A stretch of DNA of 64,000 bases from Halomonas sp. QHL1 (GTDB taxonomy: Bacteria; Pseudomonadota; Gammaproteobacteria; Pseudomonadales; Halomonadaceae), in contig NZ_MINL01000001.1 in the NCBI RefSeq assembly GCF_001882345.1, forward strand, positions 1,336,352 to 1,400,351, given 5' to 3'. A program made the position numbers and the translations under genes. The notes beneath the pieces were generated by a model. That model had not been told where the DNA came from, made no database searches, and was given only the letters and a program-made list of their open reading frames with translations. Below are positions 1 to 9,349 of the stretch, in pieces. Each line of letters starts with the position of its first letter. Position 1 is the stretch's first letter.

Positions 1-1962
1 TTATGGACAAGCCGGGATGAGATGGATCACATCGAGAAAATCTCCGCTCGCGAGTCAATTGAGCAAGCGGTAATGACTGGCGACAATGCCTTGGCACGCC
101 GCCATAAACTCGAAAAGCTCAGGCACTCACCCTATTTTGGTCGCTTCGATTTTGCCCAGCGGGGCTCCTCTGAAGCGACTCCCGTTCACATTTACATTGG
201 CATCCACCACTTTTACGACGACCTAGCCAGTGAAAGTCGCGTATACGACTGGCGGGCACCCATTGCGTCACTGTTTTACGATTACGAAACAGGCCCCGCC
301 AGCTATCAGAGCCCGAAAGGCGAGATTAGAGGCCAGATCAGCCTCAAACGGCAGTTCAGAATAAAGAAAGCCAGTATTGAGTTGATGATCGATAGCGATG
401 TCCATGTGGTCGATGACGTGCTTCAAGACACACTGAGCCAAGCCTCTGACGACACGATGAAAAACATCGTCGCTACTATTCAGCGTGATCAAAATGCGAT
501 TATTCGTAACGACGAAGCCCACACTCTGATTATTCAAGGCGTGGCGGGCTCTGGAAAGACCTCGATTGCGCTGCACCGGATTGCTTTTCTGCTTTATCGA
601 TTTAAAGACACGCTCACCTCAGAAGATATTTTAATTATCTCCCCCAACCAGGTATTTTCCGACTATATCGCCAACGTGCTGCCCGAACTGGGGGAAGAGA
701 CCGTTAATCAGGTGGGGATGGAAACACTGGCTGACGAGTTGCTCGACAGCCAGTATCGGTTTGAAACATTTTTTGAACAAACCACGTCGCTACTGGAAAA
801 GAACGACGAGGCTATGAAGGCGCGCCTACATTTCAAAGCCTCACCAGAATTTCTGAAACAGCTTGATCGTTACGCGGCCGACGTAGAAGCGAAGCGCTTT
901 AAGGCTGAGGATATCTGGATTGCTCGGCGATTAGTGCCTAGCTGGCTACTGGAAGAAGTGTTTAAAAAGCATCGCAACCTACCTACCAATGAGCGCCTAA
1001 GACAGGTGAGCTGGGAAATAGAGCGGAAAATTGGCAATCAATATAACTATGATTTAGCGCCCGACGAGCGAAAAAAGCTAAAAGCCACCGTTAAGGGCAT
1101 GCTGAAGCAGAAAACGCTGCGTGAGACCTACAAGGAGTTTTACACCTGGCTCGGTAAACCTGAACTGTTCAAGACGGCCTCCCGGGGGCGGCTTGAGTAT
1201 GCCGACGTGTTCCCACTGATCTATTTAAAGATGCGCTTAGAGGGAGTTCACTCCCGCTGGCGGAATGCCAAACACCTATTAATCGATGAAATGCAGGACT
1301 ATACCCCTGTGCAGTATGCGGTTATCGGCCAGCTATTTCGTTGCAAAAAAACCGTGCTAGGTGATAGCTACCAATCGGTTAACCCCTATAGCGCCTCGCA
1401 AGCTGAGCAGATACGTCAAGTGTTGCGTCAATCCATGTACGTGACACTCAACAAAAGCTACCGCTCCAGTATCGAAATAACTCGTTTTGCTCAGCATATT
1501 GCCTATAACCCCGATCTAGAGCCTATCGAGCGTCATGGCAAAACGCCTACTATTTACCATTGCGCGTCGCGCAAGCAGTCGCACACAGCCATCCAGCAGC
1601 TAGCCCAAGAGTTTGCAATTTCAACGCATAATACCTTGGGTATTGTGTGCAAAACCCAAAAGCAGGCAAGCCAGGTTTTTAAAGCGTTAGAAGGTGAATT
1701 CGATAAGCTACAGCTGCTCACTGAGCAAAGCACCGCGTTTGGACAAGGTATTATTATTTGCACCGCCCATATGGCAAAGGGCTTGGAATTTGATCGTGTT
1801 ATTGTGCCCGAGGTAACGGCCTCTCATTACGCCACCGATATGGAGCGCAACTTACTTTATGTGGCCTGTACTCGAGCAATGCACCAACTTGACCTTACTT
1901 ACCACGATCAACCCTCGCCGTTTATCGAAGAGCTGGACAGTCACCATTTTCAAGCGGCGTGA
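1..1962 (+). CDS. HelD/UvrD-like superfamily 1 helicase, 5' end outside window
   Basis: The frame is open from base 1, so the true start lies to the left; about 654 codons are visible. From the ATG at 22, the Walker A motif GVAGSGKTS is at about residue 173 and the Walker B-like DEMQD at about 422. Late SF1 motifs follow (YRSS, then HMAKGLEFDRVIV and VACTRA near the C terminus). This order and the long insertion between Walker A and B fit HelD / DNA helicase IV-type proteins. HelD removes or recycles stalled RNA polymerase in Gram-positive bacteria, while HelIV in Enterobacteria is a 3'-5' DNA helicase. Which role applies here cannot be told from sequence. The family's usual length is ~680-770 aa, so perhaps 50-100 residues are missing. 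No operon partner is seen; the next gene is convergent. Confidence 0.85.
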   Translation, partial: LWTSRDEMDHIEKISARESIEQAVMTGDNALARRHKLEKLRHSPYFGRFDFAQRGSSEATPVHIYIGIHHFYDDLASESRVYDWRAPIASLFYDYETGPASYQSPKGEIRGQISLKRQFRIKKASIELMIDSDVHVVDDVLQDTLSQASDDTMKNIVATIQRDQNAIIRNDEAHTLIIQGVAGSGKTSIALHRIAFLLYRFKDTLTSEDILIISPNQVFSDYIANVLPELGEETVNQVGMETLADELLDSQYRFETFFEQTTSLLEKNDEAMKARLHFKASPEFLKQLDRYAADVEAKRFKAEDIWIARRLVPSWLLEEVFKKHRNLPTNERLRQVSWEIERKIGNQYNYDLAPDERKKLKATVKGMLKQKTLRETYKEFYTWLGKPELFKTASRGRLEYADVFPLIYLKMRLEGVHSRWRNAKHLLIDEMQDYTPVQYAVIGQLFRCKKTVLGDSYQSVNPYSASQAEQIRQVLRQSMYVTLNKSYRSSIEITRFAQHIAYNPDLEPIERHGKTPTIYHCASRKQSHTAIQQLAQEFAISTHNTLGIVCKTQKQASQVFKALEGEFDKLQLLTEQSTAFGQGIIICTAHMAKGLEFDRVIVPEVTASHYATDMERNLLYVACTRAMHQLDLTYHDQPSPFIEELDSHHFQAA

Positions 1963-1978
1963 TGATCATTCGACTGGA

Positions 1979-2440
1979 TTAAAACGACGATTTGAATAAC
2001 GTCCAGACGCTCTCTTCATCGCGAGCATACAGGTATAAGTGTTGCAGATGTTTGGCCTGTTGCAGTTGATCACTCAATGCGAAGACAGCTTGGCGAACAG
2101 CCTCTTCACCTCCTTGCGCATGGGGATTAGCGCCAGGGAGGGGAATAGCCAGCGTAGCAAGCTCCTCACGCTCCGCTACTATAATGACTTTACGGTAGCA
2201 CTTTGCCCATAAAGGCAACGATTCAGGATCATCATCTCTGCTTTGAGGCGGTGCAAACTTAATTACCGAAGGTCCTTCCTGGTATGGCTGTGAGGTCATC
2301 CAAGCCTCGCCAATCACTACGCTGCCTAAAGCGTTTATCTGCTCTTGGGTAGCAGGCTCGACGTAAGCAGTTTCTATCGAGAAGTAGTCATCCGTCTGGT
2401 TAATAGAAATTTGCGTTTTATTGAGCTGCCAAGTCTTCAT
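1979..2440 (-). CDS. Divergent macro-domain-like protein
   Basis: About 153 aa. I place the start at the ATG at 2440 because GGAGAGG lies just upstream; an upstream in-frame start at 2473 would run through the usp terminator. The C-terminal two thirds follow the macro-domain (ADP-ribose-binding) pattern: a GEAWMTS segment, a VIKFAPP segment where macro proteins have VIHAVGP, an LAxCYR-like 'LWAKCYRKVI', then 'LATLAIPLPGANPHAQGGEEAVRQAV' in place of the SIAFPxISxGxxGxP loop. The NAAN-type catalytic/binding motif near the N terminus is not recognisable, so ADP-ribose hydrolysis cannot be assumed. It is convergent with the helicase gene and downstream of usp. The family assignment is my pattern reading, not a search result. 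Confidence 0.5.
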   Translation of the reverse strand: MKTWQLNKTQISINQTDDYFSIETAYVEPATQEQINALGSVVIGEAWMTSQPYQEGPSVIKFAPPQSRDDDPESLPLWAKCYRKVIIVAEREELATLAIPLPGANPHAQGGEEAVRQAVFALSDQLQQAKHLQHLYLYARDEESVWTLFKSSF

Positions 2441-2456
2441 TAGCCTCTCCTTAGAA

Positions 2457-2493
2457 CAAAAAAGCCGGCTCACTCAAAAAATGAGGGCCGGCT
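2457..2493 (-). terminator. Rho-independent terminator after the usp gene
   Basis: On the minus strand the arms AGCCGGC and GCCGGCT flank an inner CTCA/TGAG pair and are followed by a run of T (2457-2462). It lies between the usp stop (2550) and the start of the macro-like gene (2440), so it should end the sulP-usp transcript. Confidence 0.85.
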
Positions 2494-2549
2494 GCGGGTA
2501 ACAAGTCGCAATGCGAGCTAAACGGTGATGCGCTGCTTCTTTTGGAGCC

Positions 2550-3407
2550 TTAGCGCAAAATCAGTACCGGTATGTGGCTACCACGTAGCATGGCCGTTGT
2601 GGTGCTACCTACCAGTAAGTGGCGAATACGCGAGTGCCCGTAGGCGCCCATCACGAGTAAGTCAATGCTGTGCTCTTTTTCGTAGGCCTGTAGCGCTTCG
2701 TCTACCTCGCCAGCACGAATGGCGCCCTCGGCCTGGTGGCCTGCTTCACGCAGCGTGCTTAACGCCCATTCAAGCTCAGAGCGGCGTTCAGCCGTTTCTG
2801 CACCGACGATCAATACATGGCACTCGGTACCTGCAAACAGCGGTGAACGGGCCAGCATCTCGACGCCTTTACGGGCTGTTTTACTGCCGTCAAAGGCCAT
2901 CAATATTTTTTCAGGCCGCTTGAAGGTTTTCGGCACCATCAGGATCGGGCGGTGCATTTCACGCACTACCCGCTCAAGGTTAGAGCCAAGATGGCCACTG
3001 GCCTGGTAAGCGGTTTCACCTCGCTTACCCACCACCAGCAATCGCACGTCTTTTTCAAGCTCTACTAACGTTTCAACCAGAGTACCGTTGAGCTGGCGAG
3101 TGATGGGGTCGCTGACCCCATCCTCTATCGCCCGTTCTTTGGCCGCCTCCAGCATTAGCTTGCCCTGCTCGCGATTCACCTTGGCGCGCTGCTCATCAAG
3201 GTCGGAAAGCTCTTTCATTAACCGTTCGCGGGCACCGAAGCGCAGGTTGCCGGAAAGGTTCTGCTCTTCGGGTACGTCAGAATGATTGTCGACCACATGC
3301 ACAAAGGTCAACGGTGCCTCCATGGCCAAGCTGGCCCAGGCGGCATAGTCACAAACGCCTTCGGAAAACTGGGAGCCGTCAATAGCGGCTAATACCTGAT
3401 CTGTCAT
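2550..3407 (-). CDS. Tandem-domain universal stress protein (UspA family)
   Basis: 285 aa with two Usp domains of ~140 residues each. The C-terminal domain ends with the ATP-binding Usp signature (GAYGHSR, then GSTTTAML, then PVLIL). The N-terminal domain has a related GKRGETAYQ ... GSNLERVV ... PILMVP version. Start ATG at 3407 is preceded by AGGAG at good spacing. The gene is 19 bp downstream of the SulP permease on the same strand, so the two are probably co-transcribed. Pairing of a Usp with a transporter suggests a regulatory or nucleotide-sensing role for the permease, as described for TeaD with the TeaABC transporter in Halomonas elongata; that role here is inference. Confidence 0.9.
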   Translation of the reverse strand: MTDQVLAAIDGSQFSEGVCDYAAWASLAMEAPLTFVHVVDNHSDVPEEQNLSGNLRFGARERLMKELSDLDEQRAKVNREQGKLMLEAAKERAIEDGVSDPITRQLNGTLVETLVELEKDVRLLVVGKRGETAYQASGHLGSNLERVVREMHRPILMVPKTFKRPEKILMAFDGSKTARKGVEMLARSPLFAGTECHVLIVGAETAERRSELEWALSTLREAGHQAEGAIRAGEVDEALQAYEKEHSIDLLVMGAYGHSRIRHLLVGSTTTAMLRGSHIPVLILR

Positions 3408-3426
3408 GTTGTGCTCCTTGCGTTGG

Positions 3427-4917
3427 TTAGTGGCCGCCCATCAACTTTTCAACCGCTTCGGGGTCGTTATGAACCGCATAACGATCCACCACCGTCGCGC
3501 TGGCTTCGCTCAAACCGATCATTTCCACCTCGGTACCTTCACGGCGGAATTTTATCACCACGCGATCCAGCGCCTGTACGGCAGTAATGTCCCAGAAGTG
3601 CGCGCGGGAAAGGTTGATGGTGACTTTATCGATACTCTCTTTGAAATCGAACGCGCCGATAAAGCGCTCAGAGGAAGCAAAAAACACCTGACCGACCACT
3701 TCGTATTCACGCTCTTTACCTGGCTCGATTTCTTTAGAGCCGATATACATAATGTTGCCGACTTTGTTAGCAAAGAACATCGCCGCCAATAGCACACCAA
3801 CAAAGACGCCTATTGCCAAGTTGTGAGTACCTACGGTCACGATAACCGTCGCCACCATGACGAAATTGGTACTCATGGGGTGCTTTTTCAGGTCGCGAAT
3901 CGATTCCCAGCTAAACGTGCCGATCGCCACCATGATCATTACCGCAACCAATGCCGCCATGGGAATCTGAGATACCCAATCCGCCAAGAACACCACCATC
4001 AGTAGTAGTGATATACCGGCAATCAAGGTAGAGGTACGACGACGACCGCCCGATTTAATGTTGATCACTGACTGACCTATCATGGCGCAACCCGCCATAC
4101 CACCAATGAGGCCTGAACCAATATTGGCAATGCCCTGACCTTTACACTCACGGTTCTTATCGCTTTTGGTATCAGTGAGATCATCGATGATCGTTGCGGT
4201 CATCATCGACTCCAGCAGACCCACCACAGTCAGCATCAGCGCTGTTGGCAGAATGATCATCAACGTTTCGAGGTTCAGCGGCACATCAGGCCACAAGAAC
4301 ATCGGTAGGCTATCGGGCAGTTCACCCATATCACCAACGCTGCGAATTTCCATGCCGGTCATCATGTACACGACGGTGAGAACGACAATACATACCAGTG
4401 GCGAAGGAATGGCTTTACCTATCACCGGTACATAGGGGAAGCCGTAAATGATGGCTAAGCCAGCCAAGGTCATAGCATAAACGTGCCAGGTAACGTCGGT
4501 TAACTCGGGCAACTGAGCCATAAAAATCAGGATGGCCAGCGCGTTAACGAAGCCAGTTACCACCGAGCGCGACACAAAGCGCATCAGCTCAGCAAGCTTT
4601 AGATAACCTGCAATAATTTGCAGAACACCAGTTAAAATTGTAGTGGCTAGCAGGTATTCCAACCCGTGTTCTTTCACCAGGGTGATCATCAAAAGTGCCA
4701 TGGCGCCGGTTGCTGCCGACACCATGCCAGAGCGACCGCCGGTAAAGGCGATAATCACACAGATAGCGAACGAGGCGTACAGGCCGACCTTGGGGTCAAC
4801 ACCGGCAATAATTGAGAACGCAATGGCCTCAGGTATTAGCGCTAGCGCAACGACAATCCCCGCCAGGGTGTCGCCCTTGAGGTTAGAGAGCCAAGATTGT
4901 TTAAACTTTTCGTACAT
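3427..4917 (-). CDS. SulP family anion permease with C-terminal STAS domain
   Basis: About 496 aa from the ATG at 4917 (MYEKFKQSWL); longer upstream starts exist but add a poorly conserved leader. The N-terminal part has the SulP signature (LAGIVVALALIPEAIAFSIIAG) followed by ~10-12 hydrophobic segments. The last ~100 residues form a STAS domain (VGQVFFASSERFIGAF ... ITAVQALDRVV). SulP proteins carry sulfate, bicarbonate or other anions; the substrate cannot be read from sequence. Relatives next to usp genes have often been discussed as bicarbonate transporters, so bicarbonate is as likely as sulfate. It is the first gene of a two-gene operon with usp. Confidence 0.88.
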   Translation of the reverse strand: MYEKFKQSWLSNLKGDTLAGIVVALALIPEAIAFSIIAGVDPKVGLYASFAICVIIAFTGGRSGMVSAATGAMALLMITLVKEHGLEYLLATTILTGVLQIIAGYLKLAELMRFVSRSVVTGFVNALAILIFMAQLPELTDVTWHVYAMTLAGLAIIYGFPYVPVIGKAIPSPLVCIVVLTVVYMMTGMEIRSVGDMGELPDSLPMFLWPDVPLNLETLMIILPTALMLTVVGLLESMMTATIIDDLTDTKSDKNRECKGQGIANIGSGLIGGMAGCAMIGQSVINIKSGGRRRTSTLIAGISLLLMVVFLADWVSQIPMAALVAVMIMVAIGTFSWESIRDLKKHPMSTNFVMVATVIVTVGTHNLAIGVFVGVLLAAMFFANKVGNIMYIGSKEIEPGKEREYEVVGQVFFASSERFIGAFDFKESIDKVTINLSRAHFWDITAVQALDRVVIKFRREGTEVEMIGLSEASATVVDRYAVHNDPEAVEKLMGGH

Positions 4918-5976
4918 GCGAGGGGTCCATGATTTTGGGGTAACGATAAGCCAAAACGGGCTAACAGCGCAGCCAACAATAGGAAGCACCGCCAACACAT
5001 TGGCACGCTGGGGTAATCAGCTTGTAGTTTTTAAATAGTGGAAAGCTAGCGTTAGGTACGGCTACGTTCATGTACCAGAAAATCAGGTACTGAAGGCTTA
5101 AGTACCAGAAAGCGATGACAGCACAGTGGAAGCGCTATCAGCACCTCGGGGGGGGGGGCTTGGAGCTAGGGTGGAGTCATCAACCCTAAAAAATGATGTG
5201 TAAATACAGTCATTGGCAGAGATTCTTTTACAGCTGGGAAAAAGAAAGAATGGTGCAAAAACGTGTCATATCTTAGCAGCAAACCTGCTGCATTGCACCT
5301 AGCGTCTAGTGCTACCCTTCGGGTTTCATAACTTCGACATATCAATCCACTACTTTAGGCAGGGTGATCTTACCCCCCGCATCTGGCGTACCATTACGCC
5401 GTTTAAGACGACATTTATCGCCTGAGTCAATCATACAGATTCGCCTATTTAAACATCCTAGCTGAAGGGTGAATCGCCCCGGATTTTTAGACACTACATG
5501 ATCTTATACTTGGGGTTTGAGAGGGTAGCCTGAATGGTCGATTTGAGTTTTTGGATAGATTACGTGGTGTTACATTAGCTTTAATTAATTGACCGCTTTG
5601 GGTCGAAAACTGCCTGTTAACTAAACTTAGCACATGGCGAGTATGATTTGACCACCCCTTGATGGATGAGTATGCCATGACTTTTTCTGTACTCAGCCTC
5701 CCTACTTTGCATAAATGTAAGCTAGCTGGCCAAGAAGCCCAGACGGGACTAGAAGAGATGTGGGCCCCCCATGTTCGCCTACAGCTACCCAAAACGACGA
5801 GAGACCTCACCTAGCCCGTGCTTATAATCAATGGGGCTAATATCTATTTGCACCGCGAGTCCCGGATAGCTTCCATGTTGAAAGCATGCACTTTATGCAG
5901 CCAATGACGCATTGCTCATACAGTATGATTGAACCGAACAGTCATGTAGCGATAATTGCGCCACGATACACCTTGC
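4918..5976. other. Non-coding stretch at the left edge of the accessory region
   Basis: About 1.06 kb with no convincing gene; short frames here have no family-like features. It contains an uninterrupted run of 11 G at 5148-5158. A small inverted repeat of GTACC / GGTAC lies at 5071-5089. Near 5472-5494 there is a GAATCGCCCCGG-type string resembling an IS3-family terminal repeat. The sulP promoter should lie at its left end. Composition becomes AT-richer to the right, marking the transition into the island. Confidence 0.6.
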
Positions 5977-6615
5977 TTAGTTGACACTTGCCAGCACTTC
6001 TATATCGAAAGGCTCTATAGGTTTAAATATCCCCGTTTTAGTCATTTTTCTCCTTAGCTCGAAACCTTCCAGCGTTGCAGACGCCTCAATGTTTGCCAAA
6101 GCCTTGGAGTTGATCTCCCGCCACTGAGGCTTAGTAGCCAAAACGCTGTAGAGATAATTCTCAGTAGGTTTCCCAGTACCCACGTCCATTGCCGAGGTAT
6201 ACGCTGATATTAAAGCGACCTGAACCGTCGGCAAGCGATGAAATATTTCCCCCAGCACACGCATCGCGACGCCATGAGCATAATCTCGATATAGCGCCCG
6301 ACGTCTCGTCGCCGTGATTTTCTTTGCTGAAACTTTAAGCTGCTTGCCAGCAAGCATATATTCGGCATCTGGAAAGTCACCTTCTTCTGGCAATTCTATA
6401 TCGATCGCGATAGTGCCAGCATCATCACCTAAGTCGAAGCTTATGTTCGTCTCCCTTGGCCATGGGATCTCCCCCAGATGCTTTTCCATATTGATCGCCA
6501 TGAAATCGAGATCCGATAGAATAAGCCTCGTCTCGTGCGAACGCCTCTCTCGCTCCTGCTCATTGAAGATTCGTGCCGCCTCTTCCCATTTGCTCATGAC
6601 CTGGGTGTATTGCAT
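5977..6615 (-). pseudogene. C-terminal part of a DUF4236-type protein, N-terminal domain missing
   Basis: 212 codons remain open. The segment from 'LILSDLDFMAINMEKHL' through 'PRETNISFD' and 'RDYAHGVAMRVLGEIFHRLP' to the end 'ELRRKMTKTGIFKPIEPFD' matches what I know of the C-terminal half of DUF4236 proteins. Those normally begin with a short glycine-rich N-terminal DUF4236 domain. Upstream of the apparent ATG the reading frame continues for ~15 codons (PPAARRIKEEDERQA) and then meets a stop at 6661-6663. Beyond it a proline-rich stretch (PEPEPKPSP) continues in the same frame up to another stop. This suggests a once longer gene that has lost its 5' part. The function of the family is unknown to me. 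Confidence 0.55.
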
Positions 6616-6966
6616 AGCTTGTCGCTCATCTTCTTCTTTTATGCGCCGAGCTGCTGGGGGTCAAATTCGACTCCACAGCGTCGGCAGAATCATGGGGCTA
6701 GGCTTAGGCTCCGGTTCAGGAAATTCTTGAGACTCGAACAACGGTTTGTCTCTAGGTGTGGGCGTTGCGGGCACCTCCTACTGGCTATACCGAAATCATC
6801 GCCGGTAGCAGCTGCAAGAACGGCAGTGACACGTTCATTCATCCGAGCTTGGCCTACCCCATTTTTGAATTACGCTCACGCTTGTCGCCATTCAACTTTG
6901 AACACCCCATCCACCATTCGAGGATGGATAGCCATACAACCAATTACTGATTCATAAAATATGTAA
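6616..6966. other. Eroded 5' region of the DUF4236-type gene
   Basis: On the minus strand, short open pieces separated by stops run from about 6900 down to 6616. They include the proline-rich linker noted for the gene below and a piece reading NERVTAVLAAATGDDFGIA at about 6785-6840. No complete gene can be built from them. Confidence 0.4.
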
Positions 6967-7230
6967 TTAATATGCCCTCTCGAAATTAAAAAACGCATCA
7001 ACTTCTTTTTGCAACGCTTTGTGGTAATTTGAGGGTGCATCTCCAATATACGCCCTCCACTGTCCATCAACTTTGACTAGTGTTTCCTCTATATCCAGCA
7101 ACTTTTCGCCCCCTTCATACACCTCTCCACTAATCAATGCGGTAGGGTCAGTTGTGCCATAAAAATGCGCAAAGTCTTCTGTAACATCTTCAGCAAAAGT
7201 TATTTTTACTTTAATCATCTGCATATCCAT
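6967..7230 (-). CDS. Small hypothetical protein (87 aa)
   Basis: An acidic 87-aa frame (MDMQMIKVKITF ... VDAFFNFERAY). An internal ATG at 7218 (MIKVKITF) is an equally good start, and the ribosome-binding site is weak in both cases. There are no membrane segments or signal peptide. The pattern of beta-strand-like alternation and a WRAYIGD motif looks like a real folded protein, but I do not recognise a family. It is separated from the DUF4236 remnant by ~350 bp of broken sequence. Confidence 0.5.
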   Translation of the reverse strand: MDMQMIKVKITFAEDVTEDFAHFYGTTDPTALISGEVYEGGEKLLDIEETLVKVDGQWRAYIGDAPSNYHKALQKEVDAFFNFERAY

Positions 7231-8058
7231 TTAATAAGGACTCACTTTAATGCGAGTCTCTTTACTGTATATAAAATCAATAGTTAAATTCAAGGAATAT
7301 TTTATAGTAAAACTTAAAAAAACGGCCCTTATTTCTCGAAAGCATGATAAATACTGAAAACCATACCCAAAAGAAAAATGTCGTCAAGTTACCCATATGG
7401 CCTTGCAAGTAAGAACCGCTATTTTTAGCAGGAGTTTATAAGCTTTGTCCGGGTTGTTACCATCCACCAATCGACCCGAACCAATGCTTTATCAAAGAAC
7501 GTCTCACCGGATTTTGCATCACCTTAGCCTCTGTTACGAGTGATGAAATAACACCATCTTTCCGAAAAGAAACTACACCCTTCCCTACTTGATGCGAGCT
7601 AATCGCGGGTCACAGTCCTGTCTTTCGCAATTGCTGCAAAAAAAGTAAAAAGCGTACAAACTGCATCCGGATAACTCTCGTGGCGGTAAGGCGAGTCATG
7701 CCACCATTACTCAAGCCTCATCAGCTCGAATGAAACGTCCTCGCACTTGACCACATTAATCATATTTTTATCAAAATCACTTTTTGAGGCGGACAACGCC
7801 TATTCGACACATGAGAAGCTCGGCGTCACCGTAAAGTGATAGGAAATTGAGCGTCAAAACTTTCTTAAGAAGGCACCTTACCAAGTTATGGTAAAGTGAT
7901 TTTAAGTTCGGAAAATCGTGCAGGATCAGACTAATGATGAAACCTAAGCAATTAAATAAACAAGTCAAGTAATCATATGGGAAAATTAAATAAAAGCTTG
8001 ACTAAAGCCTGATAAAAACAATAGATTAAAAAGAATCCAGACACTTACAGGAGCACAC
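7231..8058. other. Non-coding AT-rich stretch
   Basis: About 830 bp without a supported gene. The only long frame (7777-7968, minus) is basic, hydrophobic and featureless. The right end should contain the promoter of the integrase fragment that follows. No repeats or terminators are obvious. Confidence 0.5.
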
Positions 8059-8385
8059 ATGCCAGCAAAAAATATACGTCCACAACTTTGCCAAGCTCTC
8101 GTAACGAGACTAATTAACTCTGATAGAAGTCTAGAGATATGGGACACAGAGGTGACAGGATTTCATATTCGTAAAACACCAAAATCCGTTTCATACCGTT
8201 TATCTTTCCGTCATCCAATTACGTGCAAGCGCCATACCCTAATTCTCGGTCGAGCAGATCAAATCACCTTCCGAGATGCTAAGCAAGCAGCAGCCCTTAC
8301 GGTATCTAGATTTTCCAGGCTAGCATTAATCCACAAGGTAGAGACAGTAAACAGCCATTGTTCAGCGGCTCTCCGAAGTTCGTGA
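8059..8385 (+). pseudogene. N-terminal fragment of a tyrosine integrase
   Basis: 108 codons. Residues ~15-85 match the arm-binding domain (DUF4102-like) of phage/island integrases: 'DRSLEIWDTEVTGFHIRKTP', then 'SYRLSFRHP', then 'ILGRADQITFRDAKQAA'. The similarity fades near 8310 and the frame stops at 8385, where an IS5-type transposase fragment begins. The core-binding and catalytic (R..HxxR..Y) domains are absent, so it cannot be active. A ribosome-binding site-like AGGAG lies before the ATG. Confidence 0.75.
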
Positions 8386-8690
8386 CTTTAGGATTTTCGT
8401 ATGCCACACAGCGAATTCGGCCTCGACATTCTCTCTCCGGATAATGTCGCCAGCAGCAACTGGTCAATCCATACCCCACAGCGGATCTAAACATCAGGAG
8501 CAATGGTATCACCAATGTAATGTCGTGGAGCGCCTGTTCAGCTGGCTAAAAGAGAAACGCTGGCTCTGTACCCACTATGAAAAGCTGGCCAGTAGCTTCC
8601 GGACCATGGCGACACTCGCCTCATCGAGCGTTGTATGCGGGCCAATTTTCAGACAAAATGGCCAACTGACGTGATCCTGCTGGGAGTGGT
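8386..8690 (+). pseudogene. IS5-family (IS427-like) transposase, 3' fragment
   Basis: The plus strand reads 'YHQCNVVERLFSWLKEKRW' then 'YEKLASSFRTMATLA', the conserved C-terminal DDE region of IS427-group transposases. After a frame change near 8612 it continues as 'LIERCMRANF'. The sequence parallels the C terminus of the IS at 11879-12789 but has diverged. Only the last ~80 codons remain. It interrupts the integrase fragment. Confidence 0.75.
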
Positions 8691-9349
8691 GACGAATACA
8701 CGTATACAGCGATGAGCTTCATCTGAGCCAGTCTCTCCTTTGGGGGGCTTCCCGCTTTTTGCGAGCAACGTCTACCAGTTCGTACATGGCAGTTTCCTGC
8801 CGCCGGATCATTTCTGCGAGTACCCCGTCTCTTACCTGGCCAGAACAGCTCACCAGCGGCAATTTTGCGAGCAGCGTCTACCACCCTGCCATCGTGGAAA
8901 GCTGCCTACAAACAGGGGATTCTGCGAGTCTGGACTACCACTTGGGCAAGACCGCGCCTGTCCGAGACTGTTGAAAAAATGATTTCTTAGAGGGGATGAT
9001 GCTGTATCTGTCGTTGACAGCCATTGGCAGTATCACTTACGTGATTCTCCCCCACCGGGTCTATTAGAAATACGCTGGCAAGCATATGAGTAATGATCTT
9101 TCTAGCGGCTTATATGTAAATACTTGTTGGTGATTTTCTTAATACTTTTAAACTCTCCAACATTGACAGAAATGCTGGGCAGCTTATTGTAATAAAAAAC
9201 GCTTAATAGCTTTACCCTACCTATATACTCAGCATAAGTAGCTACTGCCTCCCCTCTCTTTAACGCGGCAAAGCCACGTAAATACAGGACCGGACAATGA
9301 AAAGCCCGGCAGCAGAGAATTATCTAGATTCCCGGATTAAGTGTGCCTT
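8691..9349. other. Gene-poor stretch with a degenerate repeat array and a possible ORF tail
   Basis: Apart from the repeats listed separately (8756-8960), nothing codes convincingly. A plus-strand piece at about 8999-9092 reads 'DDAVSVVDSHWQYHLRDSPPPGLLEIRWQAYE' and then stops. It looks protein-like and may be the tail of a lost gene, but I cannot name it. The remainder to 9349 is AT-rich and featureless. Confidence 0.4.
8756..8960. repeat. Degenerate tandem array, four units of ~50-57 bp
   Basis: On the plus strand the core TTYTGCGAG recurs at about 8759, 8815, 8865 and 8922 (spacings 56, 50, 57). Units 1 and 3 share TTGCGAGCARCGTCTACCA almost exactly. Units 2 and 4 share TTCTGCGAGT. The array therefore has a higher-order period of ~106 bp. 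In one plus frame it reads as protein repeats starting with F-(A/C)-(S/E), but the repeat length is not a multiple of three throughout, so a DNA-level repeat is more likely. Confidence 0.5.

Noticed and set aside
2525..2923. Arginine-rich plus-strand frame over the usp gene
   Set aside because: It is the antisense shadow of the well-supported universal stress protein gene.
5465..5494. IS3-family terminal repeat
   Set aside because: The GAATCGCCCCGG string is suggestive, but no matching second end or transposase is found beside it.
5487..5810. 107-codon minus-strand frame in the sulP-DUF4236 gap
   Set aside because: Serine-rich, no domain pattern, no ribosome-binding site; looks like chance.
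7777..7968. 63-codon minus-strand frame
   Set aside because: Short, no ribosome-binding site and no recognisable features in an AT-rich stretch.
8756..8960. CRISPR-like array
   Set aside because: Only a ~9-19-bp core is conserved, unit spacing varies by 7 bp, units alternate in type, and there are no cas genes.
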